Positions 1 through 10,547 of a stretch of 64,000 bases of DNA are shown here, piece by piece. The notes beneath the pieces were generated by a model. That model did not search any database and was not told where the DNA came from. It saw only the letters and a program-made list of their open reading frames with translations. This DNA is from Nilaparvata lugens (lineage: Eukaryota > Arthropoda > Insecta > Hemiptera > Delphacidae). How positions within the stretch are numbered: position 1 is the first letter of the stretch; each line of letters starts with the position of its first letter. Where the stretch lies: positions 65,848,693-65,912,692 of the forward strand of contig NC_052508.1 in NCBI RefSeq assembly GCF_014356525.2, given 5' to 3'. The translations under genes were made by a program, and so were the position numbers.

Positions 1-1071
1 AAGCCGGTTAATGTCGACTACTGGCTATCATTACTGTTTAGGTCGGATGAGAGTGCAAGAACGGCACAGTATTAGAGAGACTACCAGTGTCACATAGCTT
101 CACGAATAAGAATTACTAGGACTATCGGCTTGAGTTAACATTGAAAATTGGAATTTAAACGGACTATACCATGGAATTATCTTCTTTTGCTATATTTTAT
201 CTATAACAGGACTTTCTGAAACTAACTATCGGCTTGAGTAAAGAAAATATCTATAAAAAAGTAGCTATCGGCTTAAAGTAACTATAGGACTATTGGCTTG
301 AGTTAACATTGAAAAGTGAAACGTCCTATATATTATATTGGTATTTATTTTATCATTAATATTACCGGTTTGACTGTTTTGCCTGTCTGATTTATGTTTT
401 TTTTTCATTCTCTCTTCTGAGAATTTCTGGAATCCCTGCCACTGCAGTCTTCAATAAAATAATGTTTTTTAATGATTCTACTATTAATCATTCAACGTAT
501 TAAGTATACTCATTCCTACACTAAAATATACATCAGCACGATGTATTATCTATTTTATGATCAAAATATTTATAATAGATCTACATTATAAGTGTATTCT
601 CTATTATTTACTTCTAACTTCTATGAGCAGATTAAGCTTATGTAATAACGTGGAACTCCAATGTATTTTGGAGTATAAAAATGTATTTCATATTCGTGTA
701 TTATGTTTTTTGAAGAATAAATTGAAATTGAAATATCTTCTTATGCTATCTTTCATCTATGACAGGACTACAGGACTGCGAACTAGACGAACTGAAATTT
801 AGAGAAGCTGAGACCCTCCCTAGCAGCTGATTCGAGATCAATTGAAATCCGAGATGAAATGAATGTCACCCATATATATCATTTTATCTGTAGCCTACAG
901 GAGAATACCAGGATACAATCTGGCAAATTTCAAAAAAGAGTCTGTTTAATTTAAAAAAAAAACAGGAAATTTTTGAGAAGTGAAGGTACCTACACAAGCA
1001 ACAGACCGACAGCCAGGATAAAATGAGACAAATATTTCGAAATTTTGCAAAAATTACCAAATTTTACTCAC
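1..1071. other. Intron sequence left of exon d, AT-rich, short internal repeats
   Basis: No exon or known element is visible. A phrase around ACTATCGGCTTGAGTTAACA recurs imperfectly three to four times in 120-320, and a motif near TATCTATAACAGGACT (180-211) recurs at about 740-770. These look like degraded local repeats. Short open frames here have no coding character. Confidence 0.4.
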
Positions 1072-1161
1072 TTGGAAGGCGTAGTTCTTCTAAGACTTGT
1101 TCTCTGCCACGTATTTCGTCGAAGGCTGTTACTTGATGGACTTCTTATGGCACCATCATTA
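1072..1161 (-). CDS. nuf: nuf-like exon d: Ser/Arg-rich linker
   Basis: 90 bases between an acceptor ending TCATTGCAG and a GTGAGT donor. Joined to the previous exon (AG + T) it reads S then 29 codons, beginning NDGAIRSPSSNSLRRNTW and continuing QRTSLRRTTPS, ending two bases into a codon. Only this phase is open: the other frames give early stops. The segment is basic with several Arg-x-x-Ser/Thr sites, which could be kinase targets (inference). In class II Rab11-FIPs this position lies just before the coiled-coil region. No following exon is visible in bases 1-1071. Confidence 0.82.
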
Positions 1162-2019
1162 CTGCAATGAGAAATTAATTGAACAATTCAATCAATTTAT
1201 ATAATATTTGTATCCATATTCTATATTCAAATTCATTTTCATCAATTACTTATTTATGTCAACTCAATTCATTTGACAAAATGATATTTATTAATACAAA
1301 GTATTTTTTTACGAAGGCTGATCCGAAAATATATTCAATCTGCTTTCAAACAATATTCATGTATTCATCAACATTGTCTTAAATATTATTGAACTTTTAA
1401 TAGAATGTAATATTTCTGACTAATTTATCATCTTCAAGTATATGACCATTTTTTACGCCAAATCAGTAGTTATCTATAATAGTCCAGTCTCTATATACAT
1501 TGGTGCTTGATTTTTCAAAAATTAGTAAAATTTAAAGAAAAAATCAATTCTGATGAATTTTAGTTTATGATCAACAATATCTTCCGACTATTACCATTTA
1601 GATGTATAACTCAAAAAAATGGGTCTGGACTTCTCTCATGTATCCAAATAATATATAAAGAAATCAGAACTACAATATAAATTGCAAGCACACCCCCTTT
1701 TTTATGTCTATATTGACTGGACAATAATTGTTTTCCAACAAATTTCCATTCTGTGTAGTTTTTCACGTGAATTTAAAACAATACAGACATAATAACAAAA
1801 TTTGAATCAATACAGAATGAATGAAAAATACGAATTCAAGGCAATATCAGTATGAACTCCATCCTTCAAAAATAGTTATCAGATTCTCTAGTCTACCAAA
1901 TTATCTGATCTCTACTACTGTATTTAAAAACAATTACATTGAATGAGCATTTCAAATTCAGAAGATTTACAAATCAGAATTCAAAATTCCTTCAGCCTAT
2001 ACCATTTTTTTCTGAGGGT

Positions 2020-2100
2020 TAAGTGTAAGACAGGGTCGACTGCGCCCTCCTAGGTCAAAAATAAAGGCAGTCATTCTATTCTACTATATTTCTTCATTGT
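2020..2100 (+). repeat. Retroposon 3' end with AATAAA and ATTCT-type tail
   Basis: Contains AAAAATAAAGGCAGTC followed by an ATTCT repeat tail. The reverse complement of this block recurs at 24610-24660, and a weaker relative occurs near 22320-22345, so it is a dispersed LINE- or SINE-type 3' end. No coding part is attached. Rest of 1162-2200 shows nothing I can name. Confidence 0.45.
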
Positions 2101-2199
2101 TCAACTTTTACTCTACTCTAATAAACTTTTATGGCGGATTATGTTTAAGTATAAATATCACATTGAACTTAACGGACTATCTAATATTCAAGTCACTAA

Positions 2200-2351
2200 G
2201 TGCCGGTTGCACAACAGCCGGTTAAATTCTAACTGTGATTAATTTCACGAGAACCAATCAGAGAAGCCGTCTTTTCAAAAACGCCTTCTCTGATTGGTTC
2301 TCATGAAATTAATCAAGGTTAAAATTTAACCGGCTGTTGTGCAACCGGGCC
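2200..2351. mobile_element. Palindromic MITE, CCGGTTGCAC family, copy 1
   Basis: A near-perfect hairpin of about 150 bp: ends begin GCCGGTTGCACAACAGCCGG and close with the complement. The arms include AGAACCAATCAGAGAAG. Three further copies lie at 23466, 29550 and 48169. End sequence (GGCCCGGTTGC type) and TAA/TTA-like flanks suggest a PIF/Harbinger-type non-autonomous element; the target duplication is not clean in this copy. Confidence 0.75.
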
Positions 2352-2447
2352 AAGGAGAGTTTAGTATGAGTTCTGAAGCATGAAATGGCTAGTCACTTGA
2401 TTTTAATCATACAAATTAATGAATACAGAATTTGCATTATTGGATAC

Positions 2448-2537
2448 CTGGGAGGTTGGCTGCTTGGGGAGGAAGTGTCCATATCTCCTTCTCCGAAACA
2501 TTCATAGCTCTCTCCATCCGATAAACTCGAACATCGA
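2448..2537 (-). CDS. nuf: nuf-like exon c: acidic GEGD motif
   Basis: 90 bases with a pyrimidine-rich acceptor (TTTTTACTTTTCAG) and a GTATCC donor. Reading in the phase set by the exon before gives S then RCSSLSDGESYECFGEGD followed by MDTSSPSSQPP, ending two bases into a codon. The run D/E-rich, aromatic, then GEGD plus SSP is close to the acidic block of vertebrate Rab11-FIP4, as remembered, and is the best single argument for the gene name. The exon is clearly more GC-rich than its flanks. Same size and phase (2-2) as the next exon, so either could be skipped without shifting frame. Confidence 0.85.
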
Positions 2538-2699
2538 CTGAAAAGTAAAAAAAAAATGAGAAAAATATATTTAAAGATATTAAAGAATCTTGTTGTCCAA
2601 CGAAGATCTGGATAAAGATTCGATGAATATGTGTTCAAAATTTAAAGCTGATTGATCGAAGCGTTAGAAAGTTATTGTAGAACATGCAAACAGACGAAC

Positions 2700-3093
2700 A
2701 CCGATTTCGTCCTTGAATCACATGTAGGAACTCGTTAACGCTCGTTCAACGAGAATTCGACGAATGAGACGTGTGGAGCAAAAGGGAAATGAGAAGAGGA
2801 GGAGGTTACAGAACAGGATGGAGGATGAGCAAAAAGTAGAGAGGTTTTGAAGGTGTGGTATGTGAGAGACCAATTGCAGGAAAAGAGGGGAAAAGGAGAT
2901 TAAATACAAATACTGAAAGGAGAAATCGAGAAGAAAAAGGAGGAAAAGAAAGGAGATATAGAATGATAATGGGAGAGAAAAGAATGGGAAAAGAGGATGG
3001 AAAGGATAAAGAAGAGGGATACGAAAGAGGAGGTGAAGGAAAGGTGGCGAAGAAGAAAAAAATTGATACTGTATTACAAGTTGGTTTTACAAA
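2700..3093. other. Purine-rich intron segment
   Basis: Plus strand is strongly A/G-rich (GAGGAGG, GAAAAGG runs) from about 2760 to 3060. Open frames on both strands reflect this composition. No gene is supported. Confidence 0.4.
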
Positions 3094-3630
3094 TGCTCCG
3101 CCCCCTCTACTTTAAAGACTGTGATAGACTAGGCCAATGCTGTTCTCAATGACAGGACAGTTCCATAGAATCTCCGCCACTAGAATCAATAGTCTATTTC
3201 AATGCCAGTTGTGAAGGGACATTTATCAATCAATTGATATTTTAGCAATAGATGGCAAATCAATATTCTTAGTTCCAACAGAATGACTGTATTCTTTGTA
3301 AATAATTCTGTTGTGAATTCTCAGCTAGACTCTAGCTCTAGGCACAAAGTAAAGAACAACTTCTGTACAAAGGCTAGAAATAAACTTTCTACTGGTGATA
3401 TTTTTCAAAGTTTTTCGATTTGTATATCATCAAGCTATCAAGATGAAAACTTTTACTCAGGAAAACATTTTTTCCGATCATCATTTTTTGAGATATGAGC
3501 GCCTAGTTTTAATTTCTGGGACAAATCATTTCAAGTTCGGTAAGAGATAAATCCGTGAGATTTAGAGGATAGATTCTTCATGGTATTGTTGATCTAGTAA
3601 AACAAAACTTTTCTGAAAATATCAATTTTT

Positions 3631-3760
3631 ACTTTCCTTGTCCTATTACCATAGGTAAGGAAAGTATTGCTTTACGAAAAAATTAAGGTACCCCAATTTC
3701 TAAATTTCTATACGTTTCAAGGTCCCCTGAGTCCAAAAAAGTGGTTTTTGGGTATTGGTC

Positions 3761-3830
<70 letters not shown>

Positions 3831-4120
3831 AGTGTATGTGCGTCTGTATACACGATATCTCATCTCCCAATTAACATAATGACTTGAAATTTGGAACTTA
3901 AGGTCCTTACACTATAAGGATCCGACACGAACAATTTCGATCAAATGCAATTCAAGATGGCGGCTAAAATGGCGAAAATGTTGTCAAAAACAGGGGTTTT
4001 CGCGATTTTCTCGAAAACGGCTCCAACGATTTTGATCAAATTCATACTTAGAACAGTCATTGATAAGCTCTATCAACTGCCACAAGTCCCATATCTGTAA
4101 AAATTCCATGAGCTCCGCCC
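3631..4120 (+). mobile_element. Element H copy 1, truncated (HINE-like)
   Basis: Begins ACTTTCCTTGTCCTATTACC after TTTTT; the first 36 bases form a hairpin with TAAGGAAAGTA. It includes the (GT)n run and the conserved ATGGCGGCTAAAATGGCG segment, then is cut at the duplication joint. Confidence 0.8.
3767..3829 (+). repeat. (GT)n microsatellite in element H copy 1
   Basis: About 31 uninterrupted GT units. The same position in the other copies of the element also holds a (GT)n or (CA)n run, so it is part of the family and not a chance expansion. Confidence 0.95.
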
Positions 4121-4695
4121 CTCTACTTTAAAGACTGTGATAGACTAGGCCAATGCTGTTCTCAATGACAGGACAGTTCCATAGAATCTCCGCCACTAGA
4201 ATCAATAGTCTATTTCAATGCCAGTTGTGAAGGGTCATAATTATGTTGTGAATTCTCAGCTAGAGTCTAGCTCTAGGCACAAAGTAAAGAACAACTTCTG
4301 TACAAAGGCTAGAAATAAACTTTCTACTGGTGATATTTTTCAAAGTTTTTCGATTTGTATATCATCAAGCTATCAAGATGAAAACTTTTACTCAGGAAAA
4401 CATTTTTTCCGATCATCATTTTTTGAGATATGAGCGCCTAGTTTTAATTTCTGGGACAAATCATTTCAAGTTCGGTAAGAGATAAATCCGTGAGATTTAG
4501 AGGATAGATTCTTCATGGTATTGTTGATCTAGTAAAACAAAACTTTTCTGAAAATATCAATTTTTACTTTCCTTGTCCTATTACCATAGGTAAGGAAAGT
4601 ATTGCTTTACGAAAAAATTAAGGTACCCCAATTTCTAAATTTCTATACGTTTCAAGGTCCCCTGAGTCCAAAAAAGTGGTTTTTGGGTATTGGTC

Positions 4696-4735
<40 letters not shown>

Positions 4736-5045
4736 GTGTGTGTGTGTGTGTATGAGTGTATGTGCGTCTGTATACACGATATCTCATCTCCCAATTAACA
4801 TAATGACTTGAAATTTGGAACTTAAGGTCCTTACACTATAAGGATCCGACACGAACAATTTCGATCAAATGCAATTCAAGATGGCGGCTAAAATGGCGAA
4901 AATGTTGTCAAAAACAGGGGTTTTCGCGATTTTCTCGAAAACGGCTCCAACGATTTTGATCAAATTCATACTTAGAACAGTCATTGATAAGCTCTATCAA
5001 CTGCCACAAGTCCCATATCTGTAAAAATTCCATGAGCTCCGCCCC
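4111..5045 (+). repeat. Tandem duplication, unit 2
   Basis: Second copy of 3094-4120. Here the GT-containing element is complete and continues beyond the duplication to 5405, which shows that the duplication came after the element inserted. Divergence between units is small apart from the indel and the microsatellite length, so the event is fairly young. Confidence 0.85.
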
Positions 5046-5405
5046 ATCTATGCAAAGTTTGATTTTAGATTCCCAATTATCAGGCTTTAGGTACAATTTA
5101 AACAAAAAAGATTGAGCATGAAAATCTCTACAATTAATGTTTAGTAACATTTCCACCTAAAATCCAAAATAAGCTTGAAATCCGAGAAAATGTTGTTATT
5201 TCAATTGCAAACTGTTGGCAACTGTTGATTCTATTAAATCATTCACTATGAAGAGATAGCAAACTTCGTATGTCTCCAGCGTTATTGTCCTGTCACCAGC
5301 TGGCTTGGATCTTTGAATGGTAGACTTGAGATGCGCGGGAACACTAGCGTCAGGTGATAAATTTTCATAACGGCAAGGAAAGTTGTGTGAGTGCGCCACA
5401 CCAGA
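4566..5405 (+). mobile_element. Element H copy 2, complete (HINE/DINE-1-like)
   Basis: 840 bp from ACTTTCCTTG to CACACCAGA, with TTTTT on both sides. The paralogous site at 20053-20068 reads straight through TTTTT without the element, which fixes both ends. Features: terminal hairpin (about 36 bases); a subterminal inverted copy of ACTTTCCTTGCC near the other end; central (GT)n run. Hairpin, subterminal inverted repeats, internal microsatellite and T-rich target together fit Helentron-associated (HINE) elements. TTTTT could be a 5 bp duplication or part of the element. No coding capacity. Confidence 0.75.
4699..4751 (+). repeat. (GT)n microsatellite in element H copy 2
   Basis: GT repeat with one TTG interruption. 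It gives rise to Cys/Val-rich spurious frames. Confidence 0.95.
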
Positions 5406-5897
5406 TTTTTGAGAAAGTTATTCAATTTACTAAAAATGACCAAAAATAACTTTTAGTTGAGTTATTAGAATACTTGTTTATCCCCTGTTCTAGGTCAACG
5501 GAATAAGGGTATTTTATTGTTCTATTTCTGATGTGAACAGTAAAAAACGTTATGTGATTTGAAATTTGTTAATGTAGAATGAAAATCAGTAAGTTTCTTC
5601 AATCAACCTGAAGAGAATAAACAGGTACATTGAGGATCCTTTTTACAAGAGCATTGAGAACATTATGGTTCTTTTTACAAGAGCTGTTATAGAGTCAAAG
5701 CTTTGGTCCTTCGAATTTTGATTCACCAGCCTTATAATTCCTCAGTCTGAAGCCAATTTCACAAGAATTGAAAAAAGTAACCTAATAATATTTTCAAATA
5801 TCCAGGTACAAATGAATATTCATGCAAGTAATCTTAAAACAAGTTGAATGAGAGGTGCATGTTATCATACTTCTTGTAATGTATCAAGAAAACACTA
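5406..5897. other. Intron sequence; right flank of element H target
   Basis: 5406-5460 continues the older repeat into which element H copy 2 inserted (it matches 20059-20107). The rest is AT-rich with no recognised feature. Confidence 0.5.
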
Positions 5898-6250
5898 GTG
5901 AGGTCCACGTTATAACGTCAGTATTTTGTTTGACATTGGTATTGCTATCCTTGTCTATCATTCGACAAAGCAGATAGCGCTATCCTTTTCTAGCTCCGCA
6001 ACGTTGCCAGATCGGTTTTTAATGTGGAAATAAAAATAGTTAGCAAAATATCTAATCACAATCTAAATTTATTATTTAATACGGTAATTGGAAAAAATAT
6101 TTTCTTGAAATATAATTGATGATTTTAAACAAGAATGAACAGTTAATATTACATCAGATATACCGGTATCAGCTATCCTCTATAGAAGACGGAGAATCGG
6201 CAACACTGTTATCCTATCTTTCTCCACTGCCATTATAACGTAGACCTCAC
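5898..6250 (+). mobile_element. MITE A copy a (TA-flanked), complete
   Basis: Ends GTGAGGTCCACGTTATAACG and its complement at the right, flanked by TA at 5896-5897 and 6251-6252. About 353 bp. Inner marker phrases: TTGCTATCCTTGTCTATCAT on the left and TATCTTTCTCCACTGCC on the right. TA flanks suggest a Tc1/mariner-type machinery, but no transposase is present. Confidence 0.85.
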
Positions 6251-6301
6251 TATAGTTACACACACATCGATTTCAATGATTTTATTTTCCAATTCGATTA
6301 C

Positions 6302-6470
6302 CTGTTCTCCTTGCCATTGGATTCAGGTCCGCTACTGCTCAGCGTGACGTCATCAACTACACCGTTGCTGTTGTTATTGTTGTGGCTGTTGTTGTTGTTG
6401 TTAGTTGCAATTCCGGCCGCCAGATCGCGTCGGTCCACGCTCGGCGCCATCATTGTAGCCTGGCCAGCGC
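6302..6470 (-). CDS. nuf: nuf-like exon b: Asn-rich linker
   Basis: 169 bases, acceptor TTTTTTCTCCTAG, donor GTAATC. With the G left by the previous exon it reads GAGQATMMAPSVDRRDLAAG, then an Asn-rich run (five N, SH, four N, SNG), then VVDDVTLSSSGPESNGKEN and two bases. The AAC repeats make the Asn run; such runs are common in insect linkers. Two in-frame ATGs near the 5' end could serve as an alternative start for an isoform lacking the EF-hand part (inference). The plus-strand Leu-rich reading over the same bases is a shadow of this exon. A MITE copy (5898-6250) ends only about 50 bases downstream of the donor. Confidence 0.85.
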
Positions 6471-6676
6471 CTAGGAGAAAAAATGATAAAAATTAGGATA
6501 CTTTTTTAAACTAATCTATGATTCGTTATAATATAATACAAAAAACTAAGATTCTTAAAAATCTATGATTCCTTACTACATAGTTGCATTTGCTTCAATA
6601 ATTGAAAATTGAATCTTTTTTATTTAAATTTAAATTAATTTCAAATCAATGAATCGGGAAGTCCAATCTCACTATA

Positions 6677-7045
6677 GTGAGGTCCACGTTATAATGGCAG
6701 TGGAGAAAGATAGAATAAAAACGTTGCCAAACCTCTATCTTGTCAATGCCTTCTATAGACGGTAGCTGATACAGGTTTATTGATGTAATATTAACTGTTT
6801 ATTCTCGTTTAAAATAATCAGTTATATTTTATTAAGCAAGAAATTATATTTTTCATCAATTTCATAATGAATTTACATAATTAAGATGAAATATTTTGTT
6901 AAATAATATTATTAATTCTACATTGTTGAAAGACAATCTGGCAACAGAGCTAAGCGAGAAAGAGATAGCGCTATCTGCTTTGTTGAATGATAGACAAGGA
7001 TAGCAATACCTTTGCTAATCAAACACTGTCATTATTACATAGACA
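6677..7045 (-). mobile_element. MITE A copy b, right end decayed
   Basis: Left end GTGAGGTCCACGTTATAATG with TA before it. Inner phrases are in reverse order relative to copy a. The right terminal repeat is mutated (CACTGTCATTATTACATAGA). Confidence 0.8.
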
Positions 7046-7215
7046 TCTTATCTGCAAATCCGTAGAAATCAATCCGAGAAAAATCATCCTGACAATTCAA
7101 CTAAAAATTTCCACTGATTTCTCATTAGAGCTCAAGTTGAAGAACTATGATTCAATGCTTGAAATTTTAAAATTTATGAACCTATTCTTTTACTTATCTA
7201 GACAGATTTCCTATA

Positions 7216-7565
7216 GTGAGTTCCACGTTATAATGGAAGTGTTTAATTAGCAATGGTATTGCTATCCTTGTCTATCATTCAACAAAGCGGATAGAGCTAT
7301 CTCTTTCTCACTTTGCTCTGTTGCCAGATCGTCTTTTAACAATGTAGAATTAATAATGAATTGACAAAATATTTTATCTTGATTATGAAATTATTGAATA
7401 ATATGACTTCTTGCTTAATAAAATATAATTGATTATTTTAAACGAGAATGAACATAAACACCAATAACCTGTATCAGCTACCGTCTATAAATACATTGAC
7501 AAGACAAGAGATCGTCAACGTTGTTCTCCTATCTTTCTCCACTGTCATTATAACGTGGACCTCAC
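7216..7565 (+). mobile_element. MITE A copy c, complete
   Basis: 350 bp, TA on both sides (7214-7215 and 7566-7567). Three copies (a, b, c) fall within 1.7 kb around nuf exon b. Confidence 0.85.
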
Positions 7566-7705
7566 TATAGCTTGCAATTTGGAGTCCAATGGAAAATCAG
7601 TATTTTACATTCAGTACCAAATCAATTTTTCACAAAACGAATGTGATTTTCTTGGTCGATTAAAATAATGTTCAGATTTCAGGAACCAACTGAAACCCCT
7701 CCTAC

Positions 7706-8250
7706 ATAATAGTTATTTGTGCAACTAGTGCGCAAAGTGACAGTTTGCTGCACCGAAAGAAACGTTTACGCCCGAGCCGTAGGGAGGGCGGAATGGTTCT
7801 TGAGTGCAGCAGAAGAACTTTGCGCACGTATTTCACATTAAGTTTTCCTACAGTTACCATTGAATATGAAAAGTGGGTAATCATGGGTAAAATTGCCTGA
7901 AATGCATCAAATGTTTTTCGTGTGTAATTTTATTATTGATAAAAACCTTAATCCTAAAATCCTAAAGTCCTCGTTGTCCTTGGTTATAATATATAATGAA
8001 TATAATTAGCGCGTTGTGCTTGGTTGCACCTCTGCTCACTATAGCAGCCCACAGCAGTCACTGTTACCAACTTCATTTTGATTTTGCTGCACTGTTGCTC
8101 CATATAACCTACTAAGTTTTTGCGTTGCCATGTTGCAAATCTGGAGTGCAGAAAATTTTCCCGCACTAGAGCGGAAAAGTGATTCTTTGCGTTCTGTAAT
8201 CAGTGCAGCAATGGCCACTTTTCAACGTAACTGTAGGAAAAATACTTTTG
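7706..8250 (+). repeat. Repeat family F, copy 1
   Basis: Starts near AGTTATTTGTGCAACTAGTG, includes TGCGCAAAGTGACAGTTTGC and GAGCCGTAGGGAGGGCGGAA, and ends near AACTGTAGGAAAAATAC. The same start, middle and end phrases occur at 50551-51425, with differing interior length. Class unknown. It contains paired phrases (TTTGCGCAC and GTGCGCAAA) that could fold. No coding part. Confidence 0.65.
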
Positions 8251-8393
8251 TGACGAATGAAATATATTTAAGATAGCTTTCATCATTATTAGCAAGATAA
8301 GAAATTAATATTGAATCAAATATTCCAAAATAACTATCAGAGATGACAGAAATAATATAGTTTTCTTTACCCCATGGTACGTACTATAGAGGG

Positions 8394-8462
8394 CAGTGGA
8401 AACATAAAAATGTCAACTCTGCTGTCCTAACAATTCCACTGCCATTATAACGTGGACTTCAC
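8394..8462 (+). mobile_element. MITE A terminal fragment
   Basis: Right terminal part only (CCACTGCCATTATAACGTGG, then ACTTCAC and TA). An internal fragment of the same family lies at about 8601-8652. Confidence 0.7.
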
Positions 8463-9150
8463 TACATATTGTTTGATTCACCTGTACCATAATAATCCAC
8501 CTAATAATACCTGTACACCGTTTTGTTCAGTGGTCAGTCAGTTGTGTCTTTCAATTGCCAACAAGTGTTGGCTTTTTAGCATCTGGGTCACAACTCACAA
8601 CAGATGTCTATCCTTGTCTGTCATTAAACAAAGCAGATAGCTCTATCCTTTATTACTGTCGGCCACCACCACACTGCACCTTCGTGGGAGTAAACACTTT
8701 CCAGTTCTGTTTCGGCACTGAATTCATTATTATCATTGTTATGGCGATCTCTTGCTTCATGTATCTCTCTTTCTCGCAAAATAATTCTCCTAGCATTCCT
8801 TGTAGAATTCTCATGCTACACTAATCTTTTATCTCTTTCTCAGTTCGCCATCAGTTCTTTTCTTTCTCTTCTGTTACTCACGTTGTTCGTGAACTGAAGC
8901 GTTGCATTCAGGGTAAGTGAAAGAGAAAGAAGCCAAGTTCCTTTCACCTGTTCCCACCTGTTATCTTACCTGTTAATACCTGTTATCTTGTGGTAGAAGA
9001 GCATTCATTGTATCTGCTTCAGTTATTAGCGTGTACAGTAGTATTGTGAGTATGTTGTTATCAACTTTTACAATATTATGGTTATCAACTGTGGTACTAC
9101 AATAACAGTTATCACCATCATCTTCACAGGATTTCTTTCGACTGAAGAAA
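8463..9150. other. Unassigned; possible plus-strand splice donor at 8913
   Basis: Somewhat less AT-rich than its surroundings. 8911-8918 reads GGGTAAGT after CATTCA, a good donor match, preceded by pyrimidine-rich sequence. It could end an untranslated exon of an unknown plus-strand transcript, but no partner acceptor or open frame supports it. Confidence 0.2.
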
Positions 9151-9175
9151 GGAATATTTTCCAAATTTAATCATA

Positions 9176-9400
9176 CAATTTTATTTCATTTACACATGAA
9201 CAAAATCAAAACAATGATTCGGAAAGAAACTTTCGACTGGAGTAAAGTATCCCTCCACTTTCCAAATTTCATCATACATTTTCCATTTCACAGATGGAAA
9301 TAAATTTGAAGTTGCATTTAATAATTGGGATTTTCGTTTGATAATAATTATTTTTATTTCATTTACACATGAACAAAATCAAAACAATGATTGGGAGAGA
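9176..9400 (+). repeat. Direct repeat pair of ~45 bp with SINE-tail fragment between
   Basis: TTTATTTCATTTACACATGA plus following bases occurs at about 9180 and 9353. Between them, 9318-9350 matches the tail of the SINE cluster at 33-35 kb (ATTGGGATTTTCGTTTGATA). Confidence 0.6.
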
Positions 9401-9636
9401 AAAAACAGAATTAATCCAAAAAAATAAATAATTTTGGATTTTTATCTGGTCAATAACGATAGTTCTGCTGATTAACGGTACCATTCAAATGAAAATGTAA
9501 TTTGTTCAAAGTGAAATAATTTAAATCCTACTCGTTATTATTATTATTGTGATGTGTATCCTATATGAATTTAATCACCTTCTTGAACTGTGAAAAAATG
9601 AGTGAGTGTGTTACTTGAGGCCAATATATATCAACA

Positions 9637-10299
9637 CTAGCCGTCAGGCTCGCTTCGCTCGCCATATCCGTCTAGCCAGGGGGCGGAGCCCTCGCTTCGC
9701 TCGCCTGCATTTTTCATTTGAGCATTTTTATCATATGTTAGGACGAAACAGTCGGGGGTCCAGACTAAACGTCTGGCTAAACGGATATGGTGGGCGAAGA
9801 GAGCCTGACGGCTAGTAATATAATATTCCCAGGATTGAAGTAGCAGTGCCCAATCAATTTTTCCGCGATAAATGCATTTAAATCTTCAACTTGGTGCCAA
9901 CCTAACAAAGTAAACTCAACTTAATGCCAACCTGACAAAATTATTATTTTAGTTACCTACCAGTTAACAACTGTTTCGAAGAGGTACTCTATCTAGATTA
10001 TAGTTCTATAGTAACATATGATATGGAAATTTCAATTTTATAATTAAGAGATTGGGAGAAGAGGAATATACATGCTAAAAGACGAACTTTAAACCCTTAA
10101 AAACAACCCTTAGAGTTGAAATATTGCCAAAAGATTTCTTAGTGCGCCTCTAAAGGGCCAACTGAACATACCAACCAAATTTGAACGTTTTTGGTACGTT
10201 AGATTTTTAGTTATGCGAGTGAGTGAGTGAGTGAGTGAGTGAGTCAGTCAGTCAGTCAGTGAGTGAGTGCCATTTCGCTTTTATATATATAGAAATAGA
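9637..10299 (-). mobile_element. Helitron-type family B, copy 1
   Basis: Read on the minus strand it begins TCTATTTCTATATATATAAA, has the GAGT/GTCA tetramer run (10203-10268), and ends in GACGGCTAG. The host bases are A before and T after, as in Helitrons. The 3' 170 bases hold a long inverted repeat built from GGCGAGCGAAGCGAGCC. Non-autonomous: no Rep/helicase coding. Other copies: 20925, 31863 and 60038. Confidence 0.82.
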
Positions 10300-10547
10300 T
10301 CAATGCACGAGATTTACTTTTTTCAGCTACTCTTGTTGAAATCGATCATGATGAGATCGCTTTTATCCGGACAGGATGTGATCGATTCCTTCTTTCATTT
10401 GCATCCTGTTGACTATTTGAATCACGTGATACAACTGCACTAACAAATGATCCTGTCCTAATTGAAAAGGTTTCCTTTCCGCTCACACCTATACGGCTTC
10501 AACTAAACTGGTGTACTAATCTAATCGACTATTACAAATCTAATGTA
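10300..10547. other. Unassigned intron sequence
   Basis: Nothing recognised. Confidence 0.3.

Larger units (their letters stand above)
3094..4120 (+). repeat. Tandem duplication, unit 1
   Basis: Starts at GCTCCGCCCC and matches 4111-5045 almost base for base. It carries an older repeat segment (3371-3630), then the 5' part of a GT-containing element cut off at the joint. It holds about 85 bases (near 3221-3308) that unit 2 lacks, and its (GT)n run is longer. The same GCTCCGCCCC stands at the start, at the middle joint (about 4112) and at the right end (about 5038), so a microhomology-guided event is likely. Confidence 0.85.

Noticed and set aside
6311..6496. Leu-rich 61-residue plus-strand ORF
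   Set aside because: Antisense shadow of the Asn-rich nuf exon.
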